DNA of 64,000 bases from Alphaproteobacteria bacterium (GCA_020445145.1 JAGRHC010000002.1:1-64000), one strand, 5' to 3'; shown: positions 28,921-38,418, counted from the first letter of the stretch. Made by a program: numbers and translations. The notes: generated by a model not told the origin, from the letters alone.

Positions 28921-29401
28921 GCGCCGTCAAAGCCGCCGCGCATGACTTTGTCCTGACATCCGTACGATCACCTGAAAAATCATGCTTGTAAGTAACCGGA
29001 TCATACCCCCATCCGGCAACGCCGATATAAACCAGCCCCACAGGCTTATCCGCCGTCCCGCCATCCGGCCCCGCAACCCCTGTCACAGAAACCGCAACAT
29101 CCGAATGACTATGCTGCAAAGCCCCTTGCGCCATCCTCTCCGCACACTCATCACTCACCGCACCAACACGAGAGATAAGCCCCAAAGGAACCCCCAGAAG
29201 CTCAGACTTCGCCTCATTGGAATACGTCACAAACCCGCGCTCAAAAACATCCGAAGCACCAGGCCGAGCCGTCATCAAAGCCGCGATAAGCCCCCCCGTA
29301 CATGACTCCGCACAAGCCATAGTCTTCCGCTTCGCCAGCAACAAAGCCGTCAACGTCTCAACCAGCCCGGTAAGATCTTGATCAATAAGGTTTGTGTCCA
29401 T
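28898..29401 (-). CDS. CinA C-terminal-type nicotinamide-nucleotide amidohydrolase
   Basis: Predicted to deamidate nicotinamide mononucleotide in pyridine-nucleotide recycling. 167 residues from the ATG at 29401, a stand-alone PncC/CinA C-terminal domain: MACAESCTGGLIAALMT, VFERGFVTYSNEAKSELLGV, VSDECAERMAQGA, VSVTGVAGPDGGTADKPVG. The start at 29401 was chosen because AAGGA is spaced correctly for it; the ATG at 29407 is immediately after AAGGA and too close. The start region is one arm of a 140-bp near-palindrome. Same strand as pgpA and ispDF. Confidence 0.9.
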   Translation of the reverse strand: MDTNLIDQDLTGLVETLTALLLAKRKTMACAESCTGGLIAALMTARPGASDVFERGFVTYSNEAKSELLGVPLGLISRVGAVSDECAERMAQGALQHSHSDVAVSVTGVAGPDGGTADKPVGLVYIGVAGWGYDPVTYKHDFSGDRTDVRTKSCAAALTALIALLEG

Positions 29402-29535
29402 CGCCATTCCTTTTATAAAGTCAACGAAAACGCAACGATTCGAGAACCGGAACGGAGCATACATAAATGTATTTGAGTACCGGAAGCGCAGAAGCGTTGC
29501 GTTTGCAGGTCTTTAGAAAAGGAATGGCGATGGAC
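29396..29535. repeat. 140-bp near-palindrome between pgpA and cinA
   Basis: Outer arms of 19 identical bases (29396-29414 and 29517-29535), then TAAAG on both sides. An AAACGCAACG core, CCGG blocks and a central ATACAT-AA-ATGTAT palindrome (29459-29472) follow. The structure is symmetric about 29465.5 with small compensating shifts. The outer arm of the left half is the ribosome binding site and start codon of cinA, so the right half carries an inverted copy of that start. It fills the gap between the pgpA stop (29537) and cinA. Confidence 0.88.
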
Positions 29536-29536
29536 C

Positions 29537-30058
29537 CTAGAAGAAGACAAGGCGTACACCCATCAAACAAACCGCCGCCAAAATCCCGGCCACAAGGTCA
29601 TCCCCCATAACCCCGGCGCTCCCCTCAACCTTCCGGTCATAGTAAGAAACCGGAAACGGCTTCAAAATATCAAACAACCGAAACAGCAACAAAGAAAGGA
29701 TCAACAAAAACGGATTAAGCCCCGCCGGTATCATCGCAATCCATTGCCCGGCGACCTCATCAATCACGATCATTTTTGAATCATGCCCCCCGCTGGCCTT
29801 GTCAAATTCCTGCGCCGCCCACAGCCCGAGCGTCGTCACAAAAATAAACCCGGCAATCAGCCCATAAGCCCCGCCCAGCAAATAAACGATAATCCCGCAG
29901 ACCAGCCCCGCAATCGAACCCCATGTCCCCGGAGCAGGGGAGAGAAACCCGGCACCCCCCCAGGTCGCAATCCAGACATAAGGCGCCTTCCGATCGATCC
30001 CCTCAGGAATCTCGAAAACAGGTTTAACCTTATCCAAAGTAATCTCGGAAAAATCCAT
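29537..30058 (-). CDS. pgpA: Phosphatidylglycerophosphatase A
   Basis: Membrane phosphatase that makes phosphatidylglycerol from its phosphate. About 173 residues. Motifs: LSPAPGTWGSIAGL, FDKASGGHDSKMIVIDEVAGQWIAM, and FRLFDILKPFPVSYYDRKVEGSAGVMGDDLVAGI, all diagnostic for PgpA. Three to four hydrophobic segments. The start was set at 30058 (MDFSEITL), one base after the ispDF stop with GGGAGG upstream. The reading frame is open further upstream inside ispDF but without family similarity. Confidence 0.94.
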   Translation of the reverse strand: MDFSEITLDKVKPVFEIPEGIDRKAPYVWIATWGGAGFLSPAPGTWGSIAGLVCGIIVYLLGGAYGLIAGFIFVTTLGLWAAQEFDKASGGHDSKMIVIDEVAGQWIAMIPAGLNPFLLILSLLLFRLFDILKPFPVSYYDRKVEGSAGVMGDDLVAGILAAVCLMGVRLVFF

Positions 30059-30059
30059 C

Positions 30060-31247
30060 TTAAACCTCCCGGGCTTGGAACACGACACTCGCAACCGCCT
30101 GCGCAGCAATCCCTTCCTCCCGCCCCGTAAACCCGAGACGTTCAGTCGTCGTAGCCTTTATATTGACACGTCCACGCTCAATGTCCAGTATTTCAGCCAC
30201 CCTGAGGACCATAGCCTCCCGGTGCGGCCCGACCTTGGGCGCCTCACAGATAATCGTAACATCTACATTACCAATAACCGCCCCGGCCTCCCGCACCAGA
30301 TCACGCGCCTTTTCTAAAAATACCCGGCTATCCATATCCTTAAACGCAGGGTCTGAAGGCGGAAAAAGCTGACCGATATCCCCGCCGCCAATTGCCCCGA
30401 GCAAAGCATCCGTCAAAGCATGCAATCCGACATCCGCGTCCGAGTGCCCCTTCAGCTTCCGCTCATAAGGAACATCAACCCCGCAAAGCCTGACAGCCTT
30501 CACACCCAAAGCCTCATTATCAAAGGCATGAACATCAAACCCGCTCCCCGTCCTGACATCCGCAAGGCACGAAGCCCCCAAAATCTTCTGCGCCAAAACA
30601 AGATCCTCCGCATACGTAATTTTAAAATTGGTCCGGCTCCCTTTAACAAAGCCAACATCCACCCCGATCGAGCGAACCATGCCACAATCATCCGTAAACC
30701 CGTTCCCGGCAATAAGCGCCGCATGGGCCTTCTTCAAAACCCCAAACCGAAAAGCCTGCGGCGTCTGCACTGCCCACAAATCCTCCCGGGAAACATCTGC
30801 GCCATGTCCCCCATACCGAACCGTATCCACAACCGGACAAGCAAGCGTCGCCGCATCATAACGATCCATAGAGCGCAACAAAGCCGCGATATCGTCCCGG
30901 CAAACAAGAGGGCGCGCCGCATCATGAACAAGAACAATCTCACCATCATCCAGATCCAGAGCCTCAACGGCATTCTGAACGCTATCACTCCGGCTCGCAC
31001 CGCCCGCAACCACAGAAGAAACATCAATCCCGCGAGACGCCGCTCGAAACAAATCCTGATGCGCCGGATCAATGACCACATGAACCCCCAGGACAGTCTC
31101 AAACCCTGAAAACATCTCAAGGCTATAACGCAAAATCGGCTTGCCGTTCAACGCCATATACTGCTTCGGAACCTCACCGCCATCAAACCGAGATCCGCCC
31201 CCGGCAGCAACAATCACAACATGAAAAGGCGGAAGAGGGGAGGTCAT
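30060..31247 (-). CDS. ispDF: Bifunctional MEP pathway enzyme IspD-IspF
   Basis: Fusion of 2-C-methyl-D-erythritol 4-phosphate cytidylyltransferase (about 1-230; VVIVAAGGGSRFDGGEVPKQYMAL, VLVHDAARPL) with 2-C-methyl-D-erythritol 2,4-cyclodiphosphate synthase (about 238-395; RTGSGFDVHAF with the metal ligands D-x-H, KGHSDADVGLHALTDALLGA, NIKATTTERLGFTGREEGI). Two steps of isoprenoid synthesis. The fusion is typical of alpha- and epsilonproteobacteria. Divergent from ntrY across 38 bp. Confidence 0.96.
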   Translation of the reverse strand: MTSPLPPFHVVIVAAGGGSRFDGGEVPKQYMALNGKPILRYSLEMFSGFETVLGVHVVIDPAHQDLFRAASRGIDVSSVVAGGASRSDSVQNAVEALDLDDGEIVLVHDAARPLVCRDDIAALLRSMDRYDAATLACPVVDTVRYGGHGADVSREDLWAVQTPQAFRFGVLKKAHAALIAGNGFTDDCGMVRSIGVDVGFVKGSRTNFKITYAEDLVLAQKILGASCLADVRTGSGFDVHAFDNEALGVKAVRLCGVDVPYERKLKGHSDADVGLHALTDALLGAIGGGDIGQLFPPSDPAFKDMDSRVFLEKARDLVREAGAVIGNVDVTIICEAPKVGPHREAMVLRVAEILDIERGRVNIKATTTERLGFTGREEGIAAQAVASVVFQAREV

Positions 31248-31285
31248 GAGAACAAACTTGAATCCGGATAAAAATTGTTGTAAAT

Positions 31286-33667
31286 ATGCAACACTCTAAT
31301 GAAGGCACATATAATCTTATACAAGAGTATATTTTGACACACAAAGCTTCTGACGCAAATAATCAAAAAAATGCGGATAGCAAACGACTTTCTGTATCGT
31401 CGCTGATTTCAAAAGTAACGCATTGGAAGCGTAAGCGCCTCTCTTGGCGAAGCATCGCCGCCGTCTTCCTCGTCCTCAGCGCCATAGCCAGCGGCTTCGC
31501 AACATATGCAGCCCTGAACGAAACACCACCCTTCGGCAGAGATACCGGAAGCGTCATCTGGCTCATGAACATCGACCTGATTATCCTGCTGCTACTGGCC
31601 TCATTAATCGCCCGCCGCATCGTCATGCTCTGGAGCGGACGTAAACGCGGCCTCGCCGGCTCGCACCTGCACGTACGCCTTGTCTACGTCTTCAGCATAC
31701 TCGCCGCGGCACCCGTCATCATCATGACGGTATTCTCAGCGTTTTTCTTCCACTTCGGCGTACAGGCGTGGTTCAGCCAACGCGTACAGACAGCCATCAA
31801 CGAATCTCAGGCCGTCGCCCAGTCCTACCTCGAAGAACACAAACAGGTGATCCGCGCAGACACGCTCGCCATGGCAGACGACCTCAACCGCCAGGCCGAC
31901 ATCCTCCTTCTCAATCCCCGTGCCTTCGATACCATCATGGACACACAGTCCTCCTTACGAAACCTTTCCGAAGCGCTTGTCTTCGACGAAAAAGGAAAAA
32001 TCATCGCGCGCGCCGGATTAACCTTCGCACTGGAACTCGAAAAAGTCCCGCCATACGCACTGCATCAGGCAGATGAAAGCGGCGACGTTGTCCTGATGAC
32101 AACCCAGAGCAAGGACCGCGTCCGCGCCCTCGTGAAACTCCATAACTTCGAAAATACCTACCTCTTCGTTGGCCGCATGGTTGATCCGCAAGTCCTGAAA
32201 CATCTGCGTTCAACCGAAGAAGCAACGCAGGACTATAACGACCTTCAATCAAAATACGGAGACCTGCAGGTCACTGTTACCCTGTTATTCGTCGTCGTCG
32301 GTCTGCTGCTGCTGTTCGCCGCCATCTGGTCCGGCCTGATCCTCGCCCGCCAGCTCGTAACCCCCATCAGCCATCTCATCTTCGCCGCAGACCGCGTGCG
32401 CGCCGGAGATCTGACCGCTCACGTCAACGAAGACGAGGATATGGAGGAATTCGAATTCCTCGCCAAATCATTCAACCGAATGACCAGACAAATTCAACAA
32501 CAAAGAAACGAACTGATCGAAGCCAACAGACAAATCGACAGCCGCCGCCGCCTGACCGAAAGCGTCCTCTCCGGCGTCTCCTCAGGTGTCCTCGGTGTAG
32601 ACAAGGACGGAACAATTAACCTCGCTAATGCTTCCGCCGCATCGCTCCTCGAACAAGATGTCGCCGCCATCACCGGACAACCCCTGACAAAGGTTCTCCC
32701 GGAACTGGAAGAAACACTCGAAAAAGCCGGAGGCCGTGCCGGAAAAATCACCCAGACCGAAATCGAAGTCGTCAGCGCCAGCAAAACCAAACACACGTTC
32801 CTCTTCCGCATCAGCACAGAAAAAACCGGCATGATCGTGACCTTCGACGATATCACCGAACTCGTCTCCGCGCAGCGCAAAGCCGCATGGTCAGACGTCG
32901 CGCGCCGCATCGCCCACGAAATCAAAAACCCGCTGACCCCGATCCAGCTATCCGCCGAGCGCCTGCGCAAAAAATACATGAACCAGATCCAGACCGATCA
33001 GGAAACCTTCGCCCGCTGCACGGAAACAATCATCCGCCACGTCGGCGATATCGGCCGAATGGTCGATGAATTTTCCGCCTTCGCCCGCATGCCCGAACCC
33101 GTCCTGCGCGACGAGAGCCTCCTTGAGCTTACAAAGGATTCCCTGATCCTCTCACAACAGGCGCACCGTGAAATCACATTCAAGCTGAACGAGCCGACAC
33201 CGCAAATAAATTACAAAGCCTCCATCGACGCCCAGCAAGTCCGACAGGCCCTGACCAACCTCATCCGCAACGCCGTCGACTCCGTCCACAGCCAGTTTAA
33301 AAATGAAACAGGCGGTAAAATAGACATCCTCATCGCCGCCCACGGCAAAGATGAACTCTTCATCGCCGTCACCGACAACGGACAAGGCTTCCCCGAAGGC
33401 GAAAATCCGGCCACTCTGACCGAACCCTATGTCACGCACAAACGCAAAGGCACAGGCCTCGGCCTCGCCATCGTCAAAAAAATCATGGAAGACCACGGCG
33501 GCCAGATCATCCTCGGCACGCCATCATGGCTAAAAGATAACAACAACTGGCAAGATTTGGGCGGCGCCTGCGTGGTCCTCCTGTTCCCGGCAAAAACCGA
33601 ACGCCACCCGATAACAGACAGCGAAATAAAAACACCAACAAAAAGCAATCCCAGAAAGGTCGCATAA
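31286..33667 (+). CDS. ntrY: NtrY sensor histidine kinase
   Basis: Membrane sensor of the NtrY/NtrX system (nitrogen or redox and envelope responses, depending on species). 793 residues. There are three membrane segments near the N-terminus (about 54-76, 96-118, 145-166) and a periplasmic part about 167-345. A fourth membrane segment lies about 346-368, followed by HAMP (about 370-420) and a PAS domain (about 425-530). His544 is in IAHEIKNPLTPIQLSAERLR, and the HATPase domain has NLIRNAVDSV, DNGQGFP and KGTGLGLAIVKKI. Immediately upstream of ntrX. The usual neighbours dusB-ntrB-ntrC are not here; ispDF abuts instead. Confidence 0.95.
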   Translation: MQHSNEGTYNLIQEYILTHKASDANNQKNADSKRLSVSSLISKVTHWKRKRLSWRSIAAVFLVLSAIASGFATYAALNETPPFGRDTGSVIWLMNIDLIILLLLASLIARRIVMLWSGRKRGLAGSHLHVRLVYVFSILAAAPVIIMTVFSAFFFHFGVQAWFSQRVQTAINESQAVAQSYLEEHKQVIRADTLAMADDLNRQADILLLNPRAFDTIMDTQSSLRNLSEALVFDEKGKIIARAGLTFALELEKVPPYALHQADESGDVVLMTTQSKDRVRALVKLHNFENTYLFVGRMVDPQVLKHLRSTEEATQDYNDLQSKYGDLQVTVTLLFVVVGLLLLFAAIWSGLILARQLVTPISHLIFAADRVRAGDLTAHVNEDEDMEEFEFLAKSFNRMTRQIQQQRNELIEANRQIDSRRRLTESVLSGVSSGVLGVDKDGTINLANASAASLLEQDVAAITGQPLTKVLPELEETLEKAGGRAGKITQTEIEVVSASKTKHTFLFRISTEKTGMIVTFDDITELVSAQRKAAWSDVARRIAHEIKNPLTPIQLSAERLRKKYMNQIQTDQETFARCTETIIRHVGDIGRMVDEFSAFARMPEPVLRDESLLELTKDSLILSQQAHREITFKLNEPTPQINYKASIDAQQVRQALTNLIRNAVDSVHSQFKNETGGKIDILIAAHGKDELFIAVTDNGQGFPEGENPATLTEPYVTHKRKGTGLGLAIVKKIMEDHGGQIILGTPSWLKDNNNWQDLGGACVVLLFPAKTERHPITDSEIKTPTKSNPRKVA

Positions 33668-33675
33668 ACAAAATC

Positions 33676-35139
33676 ATGACCCACGAAATTCTAATCGTTG
33701 ACGATGAAGAAGACATCCGGAGCCTCGTCCAGGGTATTCTGGAAGACGAAGGCTACGCCACCCGCGAAGCCGGAGGAGCCGAAGACGCCTATAAGCAGAT
33801 CGAAACCAAAGTCCCCGATCTCGTCATCCTCGACATCTGGCTCCAGGGAAGCGCCGAAGACGGACTGAAGATTTTGGAGAACATCAAACAAGATCACCCG
33901 TCACTCCCCGTCGTCATGATCAGCGGCCACGGTACCATCGAAACCGCCGTCACCGCCATCAAACACGGCGCCTACGATTTCATCGAAAAACCCTTCAAAG
34001 CCGATCGTCTTCTCCTGATGATCCAACGCGCCATAGAAAACGCACGCCTGCGCCGTGAAAACGAAACCCTGCGCCAGCGATCTCTCGAATCAACCGATGA
34101 AATCATCGGAGAATCCCCCATCATCCAGAACATCCGGCACGTCCTGAAAAAAGCCGCTCCGACCAACAGCCGCATCCTCCTGATCGGCGAGGCCGGAACC
34201 GGCAAAAACATGGCCGCCCGCTACATCCATCGCCACTCCACACGCGCAAAAGAACCCTTCATGGTCCTGAACTGCACCACCATGCACCCGGAGCGCCTCG
34301 AGGTAGAACTCTTCGGCAGCATAGACGGCGTTCTCGGCGAACCTGCAAGGGCAGGGCTCATAGAAATAGCAAACGGCGGAACGCTTCTCTTGGATGAAGT
34401 CGGCGACCTCCCGATCGAAACGCAAGGCAAGCTCGTCCGCTTCCTGCAAGATGAAACCTGTCGCCGGATTGGTGACACAGGAAGCTACAGCTCCGACATC
34501 CGCCTCATCGCCTCCACCAGCCGCAACCTGGAACAGGAAAAAAACGCAAATCGTTTCCGCAGCGACCTTTACTACCGCCTGAACGTCGTCCCGGTCCCCA
34601 TGCCGGCCCTGCGCGACAGAACAGAAGACATCCCGCTTCTGGTTGAAAAAATAATCCAAAACCTCGCCCGGACACATGGCTACATCCCAAGGCAATTTTC
34701 CTCCGCCGCCATGATGCTCCTGCAAGCCTACGAATGGCCCGGCAACATCCGCCAGCTCAGAAACATACTGGAATGGGTCATGATCATGAAAGGCCCCGGC
34801 GCCCCGACCGATCAGGAAATCCAGATCGACGACCTCCCGCCGGAAATCACGGGACAAGGAAACAACACCGGAGCCTCAGGCATCGACTCAGGATACGCCC
34901 GCTTCCTCGGCCTCCCGCTGCGAGAAGCCCGGGAAAAATTCGAACGCGAATATCTACAGGCGCAAGTCGAGCGTTTCCACGGAAACGTTTCAAAAACCGC
35001 CCAATTCGTAGAAATGGAACGTTCAGCCCTGCACCGTAAACTGAAAACGCTGGAAATTTACGCAAATGACAGGGATAATAGCGCGGCATCCACGCAGGAA
35101 GAAGAAAACCCTCCTGCACGCACCGCCATATCAGGATAA
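33676..35139 (+). CDS. ntrX: NtrX response regulator
   Basis: Partner of NtrY. 487 residues. The receiver domain (about 1-120) has Asp53 as phosphoacceptor (LVILDIW) and Lys in FIEKPFK. The AAA+ domain (about 140-380) has Walker A GEAGTGKNMAAR and the Walker B-like LLLDEVGDLP. A Fis-type HTH lies about 440-470 (HGNVSKTAQFVEMERSALHRKL). The sigma-54 contact motif GAFTGA is absent; the site reads GSIDGVLGEPARAG. Loss of GAFTGA is known in alphaproteobacterial NtrX and argues that it is not a classical sigma-54 activator. Eight base pairs after ntrY. Confidence 0.95.
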   Translation: MTHEILIVDDEEDIRSLVQGILEDEGYATREAGGAEDAYKQIETKVPDLVILDIWLQGSAEDGLKILENIKQDHPSLPVVMISGHGTIETAVTAIKHGAYDFIEKPFKADRLLLMIQRAIENARLRRENETLRQRSLESTDEIIGESPIIQNIRHVLKKAAPTNSRILLIGEAGTGKNMAARYIHRHSTRAKEPFMVLNCTTMHPERLEVELFGSIDGVLGEPARAGLIEIANGGTLLLDEVGDLPIETQGKLVRFLQDETCRRIGDTGSYSSDIRLIASTSRNLEQEKNANRFRSDLYYRLNVVPVPMPALRDRTEDIPLLVEKIIQNLARTHGYIPRQFSSAAMMLLQAYEWPGNIRQLRNILEWVMIMKGPGAPTDQEIQIDDLPPEITGQGNNTGASGIDSGYARFLGLPLREAREKFEREYLQAQVERFHGNVSKTAQFVEMERSALHRKLKTLEIYANDRDNSAASTQEEENPPARTAISG

Positions 35140-35182
35140 CAAGCACACAAAAGCGGAACGATAAGAATAGAAAGGATTTTTC

Positions 35183-36559
35183 ATGCGGGTCATTATTTGC
35201 GGCATGGGCCAGGTCGGACGAAGCATCGCTTCCTATCTCTCAAAAGAAGACAACGACGTCACCGTCATCGACGAACGCGAACAATACATCCGCCAGATCG
35301 ACGACGAACTCGACGTCAACGCCATCGTCGGCCACGCTTCCGATCCCGATGTCCTCAGCAACGCCGGCGCCAAAGACGCAGACCTGATTATCGCCGTCAC
35401 CAAATCCGACGAAATCAACATGGTCGCCTGCCAGATCGGCCACTCTCTGTTCGGCATCCCGAAGAAAATCGCCCGAATTCGTCGCCACTGCTACCTGGAC
35501 CCGGCATGGTCCAACCTGTTCAGCCGCGCACATATGCCCATCGACGTCATCATTTCCCCGGAAATGCTCGTCGCGCAAGACATCTACCAGCGCCTTCAGG
35601 TCCCCGGAACCACCTCCGTCGTCTCCCTCGCCGGAGGCAAAGCGCAACTCCTTGGCGTTGTCTGCATGGAAGACTGCCCGGTCCTGAACACCCAGCTCGT
35701 CCAGCTCAAAAAACTCTTCCCCGACCTCGCATTCGAAATCGTATCCATCACCCGCGCCGGTAAACACATCGTCCCGGACGAAAACGACATGTTCGAAGTC
35801 GGTGACGAAGCCTACGTCGTCGTCGACAGCCGCCACACCCAGCGCATCATGGCTGCCTTCGGCCACACCGAAAAAACAGCACGCCGCATCATCATCTCCG
35901 GCGGTGGCAATATCGGCATGACCTTGGCCAAAATCCTTCAGGAAACAGTCCACGGTATCCAGATCAAAATCATCGAACAACGAGAAGACCGCGCACAGAC
36001 CCTCAGCGAAGAACTCAACAACATCGTCGTCCTCAATGGAAACACCCTCGATCGCGAAGTGCTCAGAGAATCCTCCGTCGAAACCGCAGAAACCTTCATC
36101 GCCCTGATGAACAACGACGAAAACAACATCCTCGCCTCGCTCCTCGCCAAACAATATGGCTGCGAGCGCGTCATTACACTCGTCAACAACAACGCTTACT
36201 ATCCGCTCGTCGGACCGCTCGGCATAGACGTCATGGTTTCCCCGAAATCCATCGTTGTCGCCAACATCATGCAACACATCCGCCGGGGCCGCATCCGGGG
36301 CATCCACAATCTCGGCGACGGACTTCTAGAGGTTATCGAAGCCGAAGTCTCCGACAACGCCCGCATCGTCAACAAACAGATTTTCGAACTCGACCTGCCA
36401 CGCGAAATCGTCATCGGCGCTGTGATCCGCGAAGAAAAAGTCTGTATGCCCACCCCGGAATTTGAAATCAAAACCGGCGACCACGTAATTATATTCACCA
36501 CACGGGAACAAGCCTCAAACGTCGAAAAACTCTTCTCGGTACAGGTAGACCTCTTTTAG
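35183..36559 (+). CDS. trkA: TrkA potassium uptake regulatory subunit
   Basis: Peripheral NAD-binding subunit gating Trk potassium channels. 458 residues with two RCK_N/RCK_C repeats. The first Rossmann motif is at the N-terminus (VIICGMGQVGRSIASYL) with VIDEREQYIRQIDDELD. The second begins about residue 232 (IIISGGGNIGMTLAKIL). TrkA_C domains lie about 140-225 and 370-455. It follows ntrX by 43 bp with ribosome binding site GAAAGGA, the conserved alphaproteobacterial order. No trkH/trkG channel gene is in this window. Confidence 0.95.
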   Translation: MRVIICGMGQVGRSIASYLSKEDNDVTVIDEREQYIRQIDDELDVNAIVGHASDPDVLSNAGAKDADLIIAVTKSDEINMVACQIGHSLFGIPKKIARIRRHCYLDPAWSNLFSRAHMPIDVIISPEMLVAQDIYQRLQVPGTTSVVSLAGGKAQLLGVVCMEDCPVLNTQLVQLKKLFPDLAFEIVSITRAGKHIVPDENDMFEVGDEAYVVVDSRHTQRIMAAFGHTEKTARRIIISGGGNIGMTLAKILQETVHGIQIKIIEQREDRAQTLSEELNNIVVLNGNTLDREVLRESSVETAETFIALMNNDENNILASLLAKQYGCERVITLVNNNAYYPLVGPLGIDVMVSPKSIVVANIMQHIRRGRIRGIHNLGDGLLEVIEAEVSDNARIVNKQIFELDLPREIVIGAVIREEKVCMPTPEFEIKTGDHVIIFTTREQASNVEKLFSVQVDLF

Positions 36560-36562
36560 ATC

Positions 36563-37366
36563 ATGAAACTCGGTATCTTCGATTCTGGATTGGGAGGACT
36601 GCTCATCGCCGCAGCCATCTCCCGTCATTTGCCGGATATCGATACCGTCTACTTCGGCGACACGCTCCACGTCCCCTACGGCAACCGCTCCCTCGACGCC
36701 ATCTACAGCTACAGCAAAACCGCCATGGACTTCCTGTTCGATCAGGACTGCGCCCTCATCATCGTCGCCTGTAACACCGTCAGCGCCTCAGCCCTGCGCA
36801 GGCTCCAACAGGAATACCTGCCCCAAAAAGCCCCGGACAGAAGAATCCTCGGCGTCGTCGTTCCCACACTGGAAACCGCCATCGACCGCGGCTACAAAAA
36901 CCTTGGTGTCATAGCGACAAACCACATCGTCCAGTCCGGCATCTACGAACAGGAACTCCAGAAACTCGACCCATCAATTCGGATCCACCACAAAGCAACC
37001 CCCTTGCTCGTCCCTCTCATCGAAAATGACGGCCTGAAATGGGCGCCACCAATACTCGAGGAATACTTAAGCCCGCTGACGCAAAAACAAATAGAATGCC
37101 TCATCCTCGGCTGTACGCATTACCCGTTTCTAAAAAAACAAATTGCCGACATTTCCGGCCCCTCGGTCGATCTTCTCTCTCAGGACGAGATCATCCCCGA
37201 AAAGCTCGCGGACTACCTGAGACGCCACCCTGAAATATCCAGTAAACTAGATCGCCACGGCCAGAAAAAGTTCTTCGCCAGCGACATGACCGAAAGCTAC
37301 GCCAAGGCCGCCAACACGATCTACGGCAAACAAATTGAAATCCAGCGCATCAACCTCCATGAGTAG
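36563..37366 (+). CDS. murI: Glutamate racemase
   Basis: Makes D-glutamate for peptidoglycan. 267 residues. Motifs: IFDSGLGGLLIAAAI (Asp-Ser), YFGDTLHVPYGNRS, the first catalytic Cys in VACNTVSASALR, and the second Cys with His in LILGCTHYPFL. Starts three bases after the trkA stop and ends three bases before the next gene, so it is co-transcribed with both. Confidence 0.93.
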   Translation: MKLGIFDSGLGGLLIAAAISRHLPDIDTVYFGDTLHVPYGNRSLDAIYSYSKTAMDFLFDQDCALIIVACNTVSASALRRLQQEYLPQKAPDRRILGVVVPTLETAIDRGYKNLGVIATNHIVQSGIYEQELQKLDPSIRIHHKATPLLVPLIENDGLKWAPPILEEYLSPLTQKQIECLILGCTHYPFLKKQIADISGPSVDLLSQDEIIPEKLADYLRRHPEISSKLDRHGQKKFFASDMTESYAKAANTIYGKQIEIQRINLHE

Positions 37367-37369
37367 AAA

Positions 37370-38041
37370 ATGACCAACGCAACACCACAATTAGAAAAAC
37401 CCGAAGCCGTCTTCTTCGACTGGGACGGAACTTTGGTCGATACATATGAGTTCCTCAATCAAGGCCATTGCCAGACCCTCACACAACTTGGAATGGAACC
37501 CTTCAAAGGCGATGAGTTCAAAGCCCATTTTGGACGCCCCCGTGAAATCCTCTACACCGAAATATACGGCGCCGATCAGGTCGACCGCGCCAAAGAACTC
37601 TTCGGCGACTACGTCAGCGAAAACGCTCATTTGCTCTCCCCGTTCGAAGGTGCAGAAAAACTCCTCAATACACTGAAAGACTTAAATATTCAGGCCGGCG
37701 TTGTCAGCAACAAACACAAAGACTTCATCGCCAGAGAAATGAACAATTTCGGCTGGCAGAAATACTTCGACGCACTCGTCGGGGCAGGGGAGGCTTCTGA
37801 AGACAAACCCTCCGGCGCACCACTGCGCCTTGCCCTCGACCGGGCGAAGTTCAAAGGCAACCCCTCTAAAATCTGGTACGTCGGTGACACAGAATCCGAC
37901 CTGAAATGCGCCGCAGACCTCCAATGCCAAGCCGTCTTCATCAAAGGTCATCACGAAACAGAAAGACTCATAAAAGAATATAAGCCACTACTAAGCGTTA
38001 CAAATCTCTCTGAACTACAGTCGTTTTTGGTTGCAATATAA
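37370..38041 (+). CDS. HAD-superfamily hydrolase, phosphoglycolate phosphatase-like
   Basis: 223 residues. HAD motif I FFDWDGTLVDT, motif II GVVSNKH (Ser/Thr position), motif III Lys in EDKPSGAPLR, motif IV VGDTESDLKCA. A helical cap lies between motifs I and II, the Gph/PGMB-like subclass. Likely dephosphorylates a small sugar phosphate; the substrate is not predictable from sequence. In the murI transcript, 101 bp before hfq. Confidence 0.87.
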   Translation: MTNATPQLEKPEAVFFDWDGTLVDTYEFLNQGHCQTLTQLGMEPFKGDEFKAHFGRPREILYTEIYGADQVDRAKELFGDYVSENAHLLSPFEGAEKLLNTLKDLNIQAGVVSNKHKDFIAREMNNFGWQKYFDALVGAGEASEDKPSGAPLRLALDRAKFKGNPSKIWYVGDTESDLKCAADLQCQAVFIKGHHETERLIKEYKPLLSVTNLSELQSFLVAI

Positions 38042-38142
38042 CTGAAATGCGATAAAACCTACCTAGGTGCGTGAGGAAAAAACGCTTTGGATACAAAGCA
38101 AAAAAGTAGCAACAACAATAAATAAACAGGATAAAACAAAAA

Positions 38143-38394
38143 ATGGCCGAAAAATTTCAAAATGTTCAGGATGTATTTCTAAATAAAATACGCAAAGAAA
38201 AAATGTCGGTAACAGTATTTCTCGTTAACGGGGTAAAATTACAGGGTATCGTCACATGGTTTGACAACTTCTGCTTACTGCTCCGCCGCGAGTCACACGT
38301 ACAGCTGATCTACAAGCATGCAATCTCGACGATTATGCCCGGCGGTCCGCTGAACCTCAATGAAGAGGGCGAGAAGGACGGCGTAGACGATTAA
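38143..38394 (+). CDS. hfq: RNA chaperone Hfq
   Basis: Sm-like hexameric RNA chaperone for small-RNA regulation. 83 residues. Sm1 motif [21 protein letters not shown] and Sm2 motif with the conserved YKHAIS. The RNA-binding Gln at the proximal site is in NVQDVFLN. A 101-bp AT-rich leader precedes it, suggesting its own promoter, with a short GCTTTG/CAAAGC stem-loop at 38084-38099. The downstream hflX is in the same frame with no stop other than the hfq UAA. Confidence 0.96.
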   Translation: MAEKFQNVQDVFLNKIRKEKMSVTVFLVNGVKLQGIVTWFDNFCLLLRRESHVQLIYKHAISTIMPGGPLNLNEEGEKDGVDD

Positions 38395-38418
38395 ATCGCC
38401 GCCCCAAGCCAGACACGC

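Noticed and set aside
35240-36307. Long minus-strand open frame (355 codons) opposite trkA
   Set aside because: Antisense shadow of a C-ending-codon gene; the translation is acidic and repetitive with no recognisable motif, while trkA is clear on the plus strand.
38084-38099. Stem-loop GCTTTG/CAAAGC in the hfq leader considered as a terminator
   Set aside because: On the plus strand it is followed by A, not T, and there is no minus-strand gene that it could terminate. May still affect the leader.
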